This document shows, one piece after another, positions 22,641 to 32,289 of a stretch of 64,000 nt of DNA. The stretch lies in NCBI GenBank assembly GCA_031769625.1, contig JAUIMM010000211.1, positions 9,257,001 through 9,321,000 on the forward strand, written 5' to 3'. Position numbers and translations under genes: made by a program. Position 1 is the stretch's first letter, and each line of letters begins with the position of its first letter. The notes below the pieces were generated by a model. That model was not told the origin of the DNA. It ran no database searches and saw nothing but the letters and a program-made list of their open reading frames with translations. Source of the stretch: Taudactylus pleione (Eukaryota > Chordata > Amphibia > Anura > Myobatrachidae).

Positions 22641-22839
22641 AAAGTACACTCCAGTCATCAAAGCTTCTTTATTATTTGACTTCTCATCAAAAGATTCCTC
22701 TCAGCTTCTTTATTAATCTACTCGCACCTCTAATGATTAACTTCCTGTGAATCTTCTCAGTGATTCATAACAGTCTGCCCATTTTTTTTTACCTTTTGGT
22801 AACCTCAACCCCTATGTGAACCTCAGTTCTTTGTAATTA

Positions 22840-23122
22840 TATTTTTGTGCATATCCCAAGCATGTTTAAATTGCGCTACTGCCTTATCCTCCACCACCCC
22901 TAATGTGAGACTATTCCATTAATCCACTTCCCTTTCCATGAAGTAATTTTTTCTTAAATTTCCTTTGAACCTACCTCCCACCAATCTTACTGCACGTCCT
23001 CGTGTTCTAATACTTCCCTTCCTTTGAAGAATATTTCCCTCCTGTACCTTGTAAAAACCCTTGATATATTTGAAAGCTTCTATAATGTCCTTCCTGTCCC
23101 TTCTCTGCTCCAAACTATACAT
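22840..23122 (-). pseudogene. CR1-type LINE ORF2 C-terminus
   Basis: The minus-strand frame contains RRDRKDIIEAFKYIKGF, then SIRTRGRAVRLVGGRFKGNL and RKNYFMEREVD. This matches the end of CR1/L2/jockey reverse-transcriptase ORFs (RRxRGDxIExxKIxxG … RTRGHxxRL … RxxxFxxRVVxxWN). A stop follows the last residues quoted, and the remaining WNSL-like part is beyond it. Only the final ~90 residues survive. Confidence 0.75.
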
Positions 23123-23879
23123 ATTAAGCTCTTTTATGGCGGGAACACAATACGATATGTCGTATCGGGCAAATCGGCCAGTGTGTACCTGCTATCTCGC
23201 TTACTTTGCGTGCTCCTGCAGAATGCAGCATGGCCCCAGCTGTCGCTGCCGACATCACCAAGTGTGTATGCACTTGCCAATGCCGGCACACCCACCGGGT
23301 CCGGTCGCTAGTGATATCACGCTGGGTACACATTGTTTAGTGTGTATTCAGCTTTAAAATAATTGTGGGATCATTCGCTCCCAATATTATTAATAGCAGC
23401 TGTCTATTAATGTGGTCAAATAAATAACCCAATTGGAGATATAGAATATAAAATGACGCGCTTGAAGTGTAAATCTACAGTGATATATGATGGTTAAAAA
23501 ATGGATGTGACTGAAGCTGTTAAATATGCAGGGTACCAGTAATAATGAAAGACAAACAAACACTCAATACATATGACACATACAAAATGCGAATAGCGCT
23601 CTCTGTGAAAATATTTATGTGATGGATCTCCCCATGACTGCCAAGGCGATAGGAGCAATGAAAAACTCGCCCTACCTTTCCCTGTTAGAATCTCGCTCTG
23701 TGTGAGGCTGGCGTCTTCAACGTGGCTGTTGCTGGATCAGCTGTGCTGTATCTCCGTCTGCTGTTTGCAGCACTGACAGCCCACCGGAACAGCGTCCTTC
23801 TAATCGCCCTCGTTGGTGCCGCTCTCGTGGAAGGAAGCAAAGATCCTCGCGCTCACCAAGTGGTGACGTCAGTGGGGAT

Positions 23880-23930
23880 CCGTACACCAACGCGTTTCGT
23901 CACGTGACTTTTTCAAGGTGTCTCCGTGAT
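23880..23930 (-). ncRNA. Degenerate hammerhead-ribozyme-like motif of the PLE
   Basis: The minus strand reads ACACC, then CTTGAAAA, then the GTCAC/GTGAC palindrome, then GAAACGCGTT, then GGTGT. ACACC/GGUGU can form stem I, GUCAC/GUGAC stem II, GAAA is the core box, and ACGCGU is the very short stem III described for PLE hammerheads. The other core box, normally CUGAUGA, reads CUUGAAA, so cleavage activity is doubtful. Confidence 0.45.
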
Positions 23931-24394
23931 GCACTCGCTCTCCTTTTAACCCTGTGTGCCTATTCTGATTGGCTGAATGGTTATGTCAGTCAAAAAGTGA
24001 CTGAGTCCCACATTGTTCAATAGCCAGGTTTTAGGATGCAGGCTGAATAATATGCCAAATTATTGTACATGTGTTGTAATGGTTAAAAAACTTTTTATTA
24101 GACAAATATATATATGTGTAAAATAAATAAAACAAAAATAAATAAAATGTTTTAAATTGCAAATGTACAAACAAAAAATAATTAAATAAATAAAACAAAA
24201 TAAAATAAAAACAAAAACAGATTGCTACATAGAAACATTTGCATTACATCATCAGTAGAAGGCATTGTTGTATTTCATTTATTACTGGGTAAAGAATAAA
24301 ACGGATGGGAAATATCATAATAGAGCTTATGGAAGATAAATGGTTGTATATTAATCCAGTCCACCTATTTAGACCTTTATGCAGTATGTGGAAC

Positions 24395-24601
24395 CTAAAC
24401 CTTAAGGAACGCTCCTAGGTCAAAATTTATATTGAGTCCCTTTGGATGTAGAGTTCCAATATTGTAAATCCACTCCGTTTCTGATCTTGAAATTTTTTCT
24501 AAATAATGACCCCCTCTCCAGTCTCTCTCAATCCTTCTAATTGCCATAAATTTCATTCCTTTCGGGTTTTGTTGATGATGTGTAAGGAAGTGATTAGACA
24601 C
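24395..24601 (-). pseudogene. PLE GIY-YIG endonuclease, C-terminal part
   Basis: The frame includes SNHFLTHHQQNPKGMKFMAI, then RRIERDWRGGHYLEKISRSE and EWIYNIGTLHPKGLN. These match the conserved PLE end (HFxxxHxxNPxGLKFxxIExV … RGGxxxxxLxxxExxWIxxLxTxxPxGLN). The Glu in RSETEWI is the expected catalytic-region acid. It continues the frame that stops at 25156 once the MITE is set aside. Confidence 0.75.
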
Positions 24602-24604
24602 TCT

Positions 24605-25155
24605 GGCCCTCATTCAGAGGCGGTCGGAGGATGCAAGCGTTCGCTCAGAAACTGGGCGGCCGCTTGCATCCTGACTGCCCGCCTCTGTTTCGGTCGTTAG
24701 GCTGTGGGTTTACACCCACAGCTCTAACGACCGCTCGGGTGATGGTCGCGATGGTCAGAGACCATCGAGACCATCGGGGCTTACGACGAGACCCTAGGGT
24801 AGGGTCTCACTTGTCATAAGCCCCGGAGAGCTTCTGGCTCTGTCAGAGCCGGAAGCTCTCCACTGACATCACTAGTGATGTCAGTGAGGCCTCCCCCAAA
24901 CGGTAGGCATTCCCATGGGAACGCCTCTGTTTGGGCTGCCACCCCCCCGGCCCGCCTTCCAAACGGGGCAAGCTATCAATCAACATCGACAGCTCACCCC
25001 CTTTGGAAAGAGACCAGCTACGACCGGTGCGATCGGTCGTAGCGGGTCTCACGCATGCGTACGAAGAAGCCGGCTCCCTCGTGCGCATGCGCACTGGACA
25101 AACATCTAGGCGGCCGTGCGGTCGTAGACCGTACGGCCGCCTCTGAATAAGGTCC
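24605..25155 (+). mobile_element. Family-A hairpin-chain MITE inside the PLE, TSD TCT
   Basis: 551 bp, with TCT at 24602-24604 and 25156-25158. It is the clearest demonstration of the family's ends, because the interrupted protein resumes in frame when the insert plus one TSD copy is removed. Hairpins include CTGTGGGTTTACACCCACAG, an AGACCCTAGGGTAGGGTCT stem, ACATCACTAGTGATGT and a GACCGGTGCGATCGGTC stem. Confidence 0.9.
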
Positions 25156-25612
25156 TCTGTGTGGTTAAACCTTTCTTTATGTTGTACATGTGCTCTCCAA
25201 TCCTTGTCTTGAGTTTTCTTATCGTGCGGCCTACATATTGGAGGCCGCACGGGCATTCAAGCAAGTAAACCACTCCTTCTGTGAGGCAACTCAAATTCTG
25301 TTTGATTTCACATTTCTTTCCATTGGTGTTTGAACTGAAGTCTGAGATTGATTTCGTGGAGTTACTCCCTGTTTCCTTGCACGCCTTACAGTTCAAACAA
25401 AGGTGGAATCCTTATTGTTTGTGTATATGATGAGGTCTGTCAGGAGGTATGCAACTTGCAGTTAGTAGATTTTTCAACGTTTGCGCTTTTTTATATACAA
25501 TCCTCGGTTTGGTGGCAACTATATTTTGGACCTCTAGGTCCTGTTCCAAAAAGTGCCAATGCTTTTTTATGCTTGTTTCTAAACCCTTGGTAATAGCTGT
25601 TGTAACAAACAA
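25156..25612 (-). pseudogene. PLE RT thumb/linker and GIY-YIG start
   Basis: The first part (25612-25412) holds LETSIKKHWHFLEQD and KPRIVYKKAQTLKNLL, typical of the PLE segment between RT and endonuclease. An in-frame TAA at 25409-25411 is followed in the same frame by LCLNCKACKE (paired Cys), then VVYLLECPCGLQYVGRTIRK, the GIY-YIG core with Tyr residues and the LKTRIGEH block carrying Arg. The protein is cut by the MITE at 25155. The frame is lost beyond about 25612. Confidence 0.8.
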
Positions 25613-25640
25613 TTATCTCCTTTCTAAAAAAGCAGTGCTC

Positions 25641-26490
25641 CAAGGCCACAGCCCGGGCAAATTTATCTGACAAAATAATAAGAGGCGGATCCCCGCCGGG
25701 CGCAAACTGGCCTGAGGTAGAACCATTCTCCCTTAGTTGGTACAGCATTGACCCCTCCCTAAGATGATGGCCCGGTCCCCCCTAAAGGGGAATGACCAAC
25801 TCGCTGATATCAAAAGGCAAATGCTACCCAGGCACTCTTATGCTATAATAGGCCGCCTAGGAGCACTGCTTCCCGCCAGGCTGCACCTCCACCTGCTGGA
25901 AGGAAAAATTTCAAATTGCACAGTACAACAACATTTCCAAGAATTTCATACAAAACAGCTTAGACGGGTGGGTGGGTGGTGTTCCAGAACTGGACAAGAG
26001 GAAGATCCAGACTAGTTATAATGGATAGTAGGGGCCCTGCCCTCTATTTCTGCTATAGGCTATTATTTTGATGGACACATTCTTGGCTACGCCCTCTCCT
26101 ATCATTTAACCCCCGGTGAACTAGCAATATTCCATCACTAAGCAGGGTGCTTATCTTTTCTCAAACTTATTCAAGTATTCGGATCTATAATTGCAATTAC
26201 CAACAATTAACATTAACACCTGCAATCATAATTAACACGTTTGTGTGACATAAACCAGTTAAAAAATAAACGCCTATTTGACTTTAATCTTGAAAAGCAA
26301 GAAAAGTGCTTTGTACTTGGAAATTGACATTTATGTATGTTAATACAGAAATACCAGAAGATTGGATTATAAATCCCTGCTACAATGTCCAAAGCTACAG
26401 AGGTTTAATTCTAAGCGCAATATAGGAAAGGAAAGAAGAACAGACTCCAGCTTGCAAATGAGGAGATAAGTGCAAGCTCTGTGGGGCTCT
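25641..26490. other. No gene or repeat recognised
   Basis: Short frames on both strands without family features; the sequence becomes AT-rich after 26.1 kb. Confidence 0.4.
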
Positions 26491-27043
26491 GGGCCTGATT
26501 CAGATACGCTCGCGAGCGCTGAGCACTCGCAAGCGGGTCGATGTTGGCCCAGTGCGCATGTGCACGACGGAGGCGGCTCTGTCGTACGCATGCACGAGAC
26601 CCGTATAGCGACGGGCAAGCCGTCGCTCCGGGTCTCACACCAAAGGGGGCGTGCTGTCGATGGTGAGTGACAGCACGCGCCCCTTGGTGGGCGTGCCGAG
26701 GGCGTGGCTGGCCAGATGGAGGCGTTCCCATGGGAACGCCTACCATCTGGGGCCGCACCCCCACTGACATCACAAGTGATGTCAGTGGGAGTGCTCTCGG
26801 CTCTGATAGAGCCGAAAGCACTCCAGGGCTTGCGGCAACGAGACCCTACCACAAGGGTCTCGTCGCAAGCCCGATGGTCACGATGGTCTTGACCATCGTG
26901 ACCATCTTCCTGGCCGCTCGCTATAGCTGTAGGTGGTCATTCACAGCTATGCGAGCGGCCAGGAGGCCGCTCTAAAAATTAAGAAGGACGGCCCTGATTC
27001 AGAGCCAGCGCTCTGTCAGAGCGTCCGGCTCCGAATCAGGGCC
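26491..27043 (-). mobile_element. Family-A hairpin-chain MITE
   Basis: It begins GGGCCTGATTCAG and ends CGAATCAGGGCC. It is in reversed hairpin order and very similar to the 12867 copy (shared stems ACATCACAAGTGATGT and GGCGTTCCCATGGGAACGCC). The TSD is not clear (TCT versus TCA). Frames within are translated stems. Confidence 0.85.
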
Positions 27044-27605
27044 TCAGTGTGCAGGTCCGCGGGAAATTCCACCTCAGGAACATTGCAGCAGACAGTACCA
27101 ATCAGAAATAGGTGGCTGTCATTGCAGCACAATATTAAGGCGGAGACAGTTGCGCTAATTCTTGGAGGCAGCAGAAGCATTTGCATCCAGACGGTATGTT
27201 TCAGAGGGGGTTCCAGAGGGGCACTGAAACGAGGGAAGAGAAGGAATGCAAAAAACCAGGGCTTTGAAGTGTGGCAGTCTGTAGCATGAGAGAGGCAGGG
27301 TCTGGGCATTTTAAAAAGGATGCACAGATTGGGCATCTGTGATTCCCTTCCCCTTCTCCAGTTCCTGCAGATAAGAGATACTAGATAGGGGTGGGCGGTG
27401 ATGGTGGATTACTGGAAAACTTTGCCTCCAGTGGCCGGGGACAGTGTTCTGCCACTGAGGTTAGAATTCACAATGTGCAGTCACAATCTTAAGCCGCAAA
27501 CATCCCCGAGAGATACGGTACAGCAACATTGCACATTTCCCTTCGCACGACTGAGAGCTGCAATTGAGAATGGGCAATGGTGGTGTCAGCTACGTATTGC
27601 CTTTC
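27044..27605. other. No gene or repeat recognised
   Basis: Complex sequence without a supported frame. Confidence 0.4.
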
Positions 27606-27608
27606 TAT

Positions 27609-28057
27609 GGAGCCTATTCATCAACCGATAAATGGCCCGGTAACCGTGCAGAAACGCTAGTTTACGCATTTTTAAGTTACCGGGCCATTCATCATTAGGG
27701 GTCCAATAGGACCCCCCTGGTATTCAGCAAACTCCAAAAAAATTTAAGTTTTCGGAGTTTGCTGCCGAGAACAAGCTCCATCTTCAGACGACACTTGTTC
27801 TCAGATCCCCACTCCTTCCTATGGGAAGGAGTTCCGGGGATGCGAAGAGGGTTCCGAGCGGATCCCTCCGCCGCCTCCTCACTCCCTCCCAGGAGCATTG
27901 CTCATGCGTTACCCAAGGTCACGCATGCATTGCCGGGACGACAGGGAGCAGGCTGCGATACTTTCCACAGGGACAACTGCTTTTCGGAGCAGTTGTGCCC
28001 TCACCGGAGCAATGATGAATTGCTCCGGTGTCAGGCCTTGGGTGATGAATAGGCTCC
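27609..28057. mobile_element. Second hairpin-chain MITE family (C), TSD TAT
   Basis: 449 bp, with TAT at 27606-27608 and 28058-28060. Termini are GGAGCCTATTCATC and GATGAATAGGCTCC. Internally it is again consecutive hairpins: AATGGCCCGGTAAC…GTTACCGGGCCATT, CAGCAAACTCC…GGAGTTTGCTG, a GAACAAG…CTTGTTC stem, CTCCTTCCTATGGGAAGGAG, GCAATGCATGCGT pairs, ACAACTGC…GCAGTTGT, and CACCGGAGCAAT…ATTGCTCCGGTG. It shares the architecture and 3-bp TSD of family A but not its sequence. Confidence 0.8.
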
Positions 28058-28219
28058 TATATGTCCACAGCCATGAACCAAACTGCCACTGTTATGTACA
28101 TCACCAAGAACTGATTTCCTCCCTTATAAACAGAGATGTGTGATATTTTGTGCACATTAAGATTTGCAAGGGGACTGACTTTTTTGCAGTGACGTGATGT
28201 TTCTGGTGATACAGGTTTT

Positions 28220-28430
28220 TAGTTTACTCACCAGTCTGCAGAATGATGCCTTATTCATAAATTTGCATTTGGCAGAATTCATAGTCTGTGACTAAGGGGT
28301 CCCAACTGTCATTTTTCAAACACAGCCTGTGAGATGTCAGTTGGGAGCTGATTGGCTGGCACCTTATCACTTTCTTATCACTTTTCACTCTGTCTCCCTT
28401 CACTGCTTAGTAAATAGACCCCTAAATCTA
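28220..28430. mobile_element. Foldback MITE fragment (GGAGCTGATTGGCTGG type)
   Basis: GTCAGTTGGGAGCTGATTGG and AAGGGGTCCCAACTGTCATT belong to the same family as the elements at 45.3-45.6 kb and 49.5 kb. The left end is not defined. Confidence 0.55.
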
Positions 28431-29045
28431 AGATGGTGACAATTAATTCCTTCTCCTGTGTGGCGTGGTTGTGGGGTGACAAACGTAAGGCCAAATGGCA
28501 AAATGTGTGAAATTTTGCGATGGAACGCGGTCAATATTTCCGGGAAGGACTTCTCTAGATGAAAATAATCTGTATCCAAAACTTGGCCTATTGTATCAAA
28601 TAATATTAATAGGATATCAGCTGAAAACACACATTCTTGAGGGGGAAATCCGCAAATATTAAGAATCCCCAGGATGTAACAAGGCCTGCAGCAGATATTC
28701 ATTTCCAAACAGCAAAAGCAGCCCCATATTTTTCTATGGGATGTGCTAGGCTGTCGGTTTAACCAAACTCTGAAATGCAAAGCATTCCGCAGTCCTGCCC
28801 CGGAAGCTAATGCCGTCTCCAGATGGCGTTAGCCGCTGTAGCCTATGGCCTACAGATGGCCAAAATTACCAGGAGAGGGTTCGGCAATGGCCACCTGTGT
28901 GGTCAGCACATCCCATTGGAGGCACTGTCCCTGTGTGTGATTAATAATGCATTCAGGTGATTTATAATTTATATGCAATTACAATTATCGGTTCTAAAAC
29001 CAAATAATTGGTAAATATACCCAGTGGATTTTTTTTACAGACAAT
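28431..29045. other. No gene recognised
   Basis: A 126-codon minus-strand frame (28400-28780) overlaps the MITE edge and has no recognisable domain. Confidence 0.4.
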
Positions 29046-29649
29046 GGGCCTGATTCAGAGCCGCTCGCGCTGTGCGTTCGCAAGCGGCCCGATGTTCTGT
29101 GTATGCACATGCGCACGCTTCGTTCTGCGCGTGCGTGAACTACACACTGCGATCGCAACCCTCTCGCTCACCCAGCAAAGGCAGCCCAGGGTAATGAGTG
29201 ACAGGAGAGGCCATTTGTGGGTGGTAACAGGGGCAGGACACTAATAACGGGGGGTTGGAGATGCGAACGCAGGATTGCCTGGGTGTTCAACAGCGTTTTA
29301 GAGGCGTGCATAATTAACAGGTAGCGTCATAGTACACGTCACTTGCCTTTTCTTTACACTGATTTCCTCGCAATGCTTGCGGTAGGGTAAAGCTACCTCA
29401 AGCACTGCGTTCACATCCGATGGTGCTCGATGTACCAATGTTTTAATACACTTCCTGGAGATGACGTGTGCTGGTGGGTGGCTCTGCCTGTGCGATTGGG
29501 CATACACTCAGACAAAGTGGCCGCTCGCTAAGACATGGTGGGCGTGCTTATGCCTTGGCGAGCGTTCGCTTCCCGTGGCGTCACTTTGACAAATTTGCAT
29601 ACGCATCTAACGAGCGTACGCAGATAGTGAGCGGGTCTGAATCAGGCCC
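29046..29649. mobile_element. Family-A/B related MITE, about 600 bp
   Basis: Terminal arms are GGGCCTGATTCAGAGCCGCT and AGCGGGTCTGAATCAGGCCC. The interior mixes family-A stems (GCGTTCGCAAGCGGCC) with the family-B block AGGCGTGCATAATTAACAGG. Flanks AAT/TAT. Confidence 0.6.
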
Positions 29650-29684
29650 TATGATCCTCCTACCAACAAGAGGAGATCCCAGGC

Positions 29685-29955
29685 AGCCAGGGCCAGACTG
29701 CCCACCTGGTACTTCTGGCAAATGCCAGAAGGGCCGATGGCCAGATGGGCCGTTCCGGCGTCAAACCCCAGCCGAGCAGCTCTGCCTCCCGTCGCTCTGC
29801 TCGGCCAGGGATACTGAAAGGCGGGGGCGTGCCGCGAGGCCAGGCCCCCCTGACTCGTGCCACACCACTTTTTGCGGCATGGACATGGTCACGCCCCTTT
29901 TACAGGGGGTAGTGCAGGGCGACTGCCAGTCCGTCCCTGTAGGCAGCTAATCCTT
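29685..29955. repeat. GGCAAATGCCAGAAGG repeat, copy 1
   Basis: CAGGGCCAGACTGCCCACCT … GGCAAATGCCAGAAGGGCCG … GGCGTCAAACCCCAGCCGAG … TGCTCGGCCAGGGATA. The same blocks occur in reverse complement at 52575-52830. It is probably a non-autonomous DNA element. Ends are unproven. Confidence 0.55.
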
Positions 29956-29959
29956 TATT

Positions 29960-30903
29960 AGCTGGACCCTGCCGCTCCACCACATGTATGAACGTTGTAG
30001 AGAAAAACAAACTTGATACTTACTGTAGCACTGTAGTGATTTAGACATTTGCACACCCATACAGCCAGTGCAATGGTTCCAAAGAGCATATCAAATCACT
30101 ATCTTATTTTTAGCAATGACAAAACATACTAGTTGTAGATTGCAGGAGACAAAAAGCTAATTAACATCGCTATCATAAGGGAAACTGATTGCTTTAATGA
30201 AAAGAAACATAGATGGGGCTTGTGCAGGCAGATCCTCAGGTTAATTCATTCCTTTCTAAGGCTCGGTGTGGGGTGGGGGGTGTAATATGATTGCACCTTT
30301 GTTGATTAGACCTTTGTACGACGTTGATTATACGGAAGTCACGAAGTGTGTCATTACATGTACAGACATTGATTCATGCTAGGAAGTGTCAATGTTTTTT
30401 TTTCCTTTATCCATCACAAATTCTGAACACGCGGCTGATTTGCTATCGCTAATGATGAAGGATTGGTGCTGCACATGCTTAATTGTGTCCATGAGTGACT
30501 AATAATAACAGATATAATGAGTACACCATATATCCAGTGATGTTATTAGTGTTTATGTTAATTGTCTCAACAATTCCAACTCCCTAAAGGAAGAAGCAGG
30601 AACACAATTCTTACAAAATGGAGTTAATAGCATTAGAATATTGCACAGTTTATAACCCTTGCACATAAGCACAACTAATAGACATTTGTACAGACATATA
30701 ATAAAGACGAATATTACATCGCTCTAAATTCCCCCTTTTCTCATCCATAGGAAGTTAGCTAAGACTGAGAAGTTGCTAAGAATGAGAAGCTTACTTTTTG
30801 TAAGAAGTCTACATCTTTGAGCACATTGGCGCAAATTGAACGCAAATCTGCCTATGGGGCACATCCTGCTTGTTTCGCCAAATTGGTTCATCACATAAGA
30901 CTT
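29960..30903. other. Repeat-poor stretch, candidate conserved non-coding sequence
   Basis: 30110-30500 has high complexity, no blocks repeated in the window, and homeodomain-like cores (GCTAATTAACATCGC, GATTGATTCATGC). Conservation cannot be judged from one sequence. Confidence 0.25.
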
Positions 30904-30911
30904 AGACTATT

Positions 30912-31162
30912 CACGCCCATAACTAGGGGTGGGCGAGCAGTGCCATCGCACAGAGCCTTGGAGGCGGCACCGTTGCTGCTCAATGGCCCTTGCTTCCAGC
31001 TTGCGGGTGGCTGGAACAGCACCATGCAGCCAGGAACGCTGATGCAGTGCCGCCCAGAGCATCTTTTGGATGCTCCAGGCATGTACCTGTGCGACATCAT
31101 GATGTCATGTGCTAAAGGGGCGGGACTGGCACAATGTGCACTACAGCCCTGTTATGCCACTG
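30912..31162. mobile_element. Non-autonomous hAT, 251 bp, TSD AGACTATT
   Basis: Starts CACGCCCATAACTAGGG and ends CCCTGTTATGCCACTG. Perfect 8-bp TSD AGACTATT at 30904-30911 and 31163-31170. Its GTGCCATCGCACAGAGCCTT block is shared with the element at 48093. Confidence 0.85.
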
Positions 31163-31628
31163 AGACTATTAGACTTGGCACCACAATGTCTCTGCATATT
31201 AGACTTGGCACCAGATACAGATATACTGTAGCTAGAGTAAACATAACACTCTGCCAATCATGCTGCTAGCATCGTAATGCGCCATGGCACTTCACAGAGA
31301 CACATTGTATAATGTTGCTGAGGATTTCTAAAGCTTCCTATTTCTATTTAGCAGATTTACATGCTGTTTTCCCATTATATTTCTACAATACACCTCGTGA
31401 GAGCATGACACAGAAACAGGTCAGGTACGAGAAGACAGGGCGGTGTAAAAATATAAACGGACTTGTGTGTGCAACACGTACAGACAATTTTGGCCAGAGA
31501 AACCAGATATGGAATGAGGTGAATATTTCTTACAGCAATTTTAAAGATGCCCCCACACTTATAATCAAAACCCTTCACTTCTAAATCAACCGCATCACTT
31601 GTCACTTCCCATATTCTATGTTGATGAT
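31163..31628. other. No gene or repeat recognised
   Basis: Contains a short local duplication (TTAGACTTGGCACCA, at about 31168 and 31199). No supported frame. Confidence 0.4.
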
Positions 31629-31839
31629 TAGAGATGAACGGGAGCGGTTCCCAGAGAACCGGACCCACCCAAACTTCCAGTTCCGAGGTGAGAACCAAGT
31701 CCGGCTCGGGTTTTCCCGCCTGACTTGGATCTCAAAGCGAGGTAAAACTTTATTATCCTGCTGTCGGATTCTCGCGGCTTTTGGACTGTATAAAAGTCCC
31801 TTTCCACGGTGAGTCCTGGGCTATCAGAGCTGTGCATTA

Positions 31840-32195
31840 TCCAAGAGGGGCTGCTGTGTCCTTCCCGGGGCTGCTGTGTCCATCAAGGGCAGGGGCTTCT
31901 GTGTCCATCCAGGGGCTGCTGTGTCCATCCAGGGGCTGCTGTGTCCATCAAGGACAGTGGCTTCTGTGTCCATCCAGGATCTGCTGTGTCCATCCAGGGT
32001 CAGTGGCTGCTGTGTCCATCGAGGATCTGCTGTGACCATCCAGGGGCAGTGGCTGCTGTGTCCATCCAGGGGCTGCTGTGTCCATCCAGGGCAGGGGCTG
32101 CTGTGTCCATCAGGGGCAGTGGCTGCTGTGCCATCCAGGGGCTGCTGTGTCCATCCAGGGCAGGGGCTGCTCTGTCCATCCAGGGGTTTCTGTGT
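31840..32195. repeat. GGGGCTGCTGTGTCCATCCA array
   Basis: About 15 irregular units of 20-28 bp. All plus-strand frames read Cys-Val-His-Pro-Gly-like repeats, so none is a gene. Confidence 0.85.
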
Positions 32196-32289
32196 CCAAA
32201 AAAATAAAAGCTAATAATATAATTAATAAAAAAATAATATATATATTTTTTTGTGCTGTACCCCAGTGTACTATATTATTTATTTTTTT

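Larger units (their letters stand above)
21801..22772. mobile_element. Solo LTR, 972 bp, TSD GTCTG
   Basis: It starts TGTCTCAAGC and ends TTCATAACA, giving TG…CA (TGT…ACA) ends. It is bounded by the 5-bp duplication GTCTG at 21796-21800 and 22773-22777. It sits inside the CR1 tail, whose sequence resumes directly on the other side. Two tandem arrays occupy its second half. No coding region is seen; a solo LTR is what remains after recombination between the two LTRs. Confidence 0.7.
21325..23130 (-). mobile_element. CR1-type LINE 3' end, split by two insertions
   Basis: The widespread amphibian tail (ACATAGAATTTGTCGGCAGA, CACTTGGCCCATCTAGTCTG, then CTATGTGAACCTCAGTTCTT) is in three pieces: 21325-21362, 21772-21800 and 22773-23130. 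They are separated by a hAT and a solo LTR. The minus strand carries the end of ORF2, so the LINE points toward lower coordinates and is strongly 5'-truncated. Confidence 0.75.
23400..25640 (-). mobile_element. 5'-truncated Penelope-like element
   Basis: PLEs copy themselves with a reverse transcriptase fused to a GIY-YIG endonuclease. Here, reading down the minus strand, the RT thumb/linker (25612-25412), a Cys motif and GIY-YIG start (25411-25156), an inserted family-A MITE (25155-24605), the end of the endonuclease (24601-24395), and a long 3' region with a GAAACGCGTT hammerhead-like motif can be followed. The RT palm is absent. The lower limit is approximate. Confidence 0.75.

Noticed and set aside
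22107..22716. Long plus-strand frames with Gln-Pro-Ser repeats
   Set aside because: Translation of the 53-bp and 34-bp arrays in the solo LTR.
28400..28780. 126-codon minus-strand frame
   Set aside because: No domain; its end runs into a MITE, and such length is expected by chance over 64 kb.
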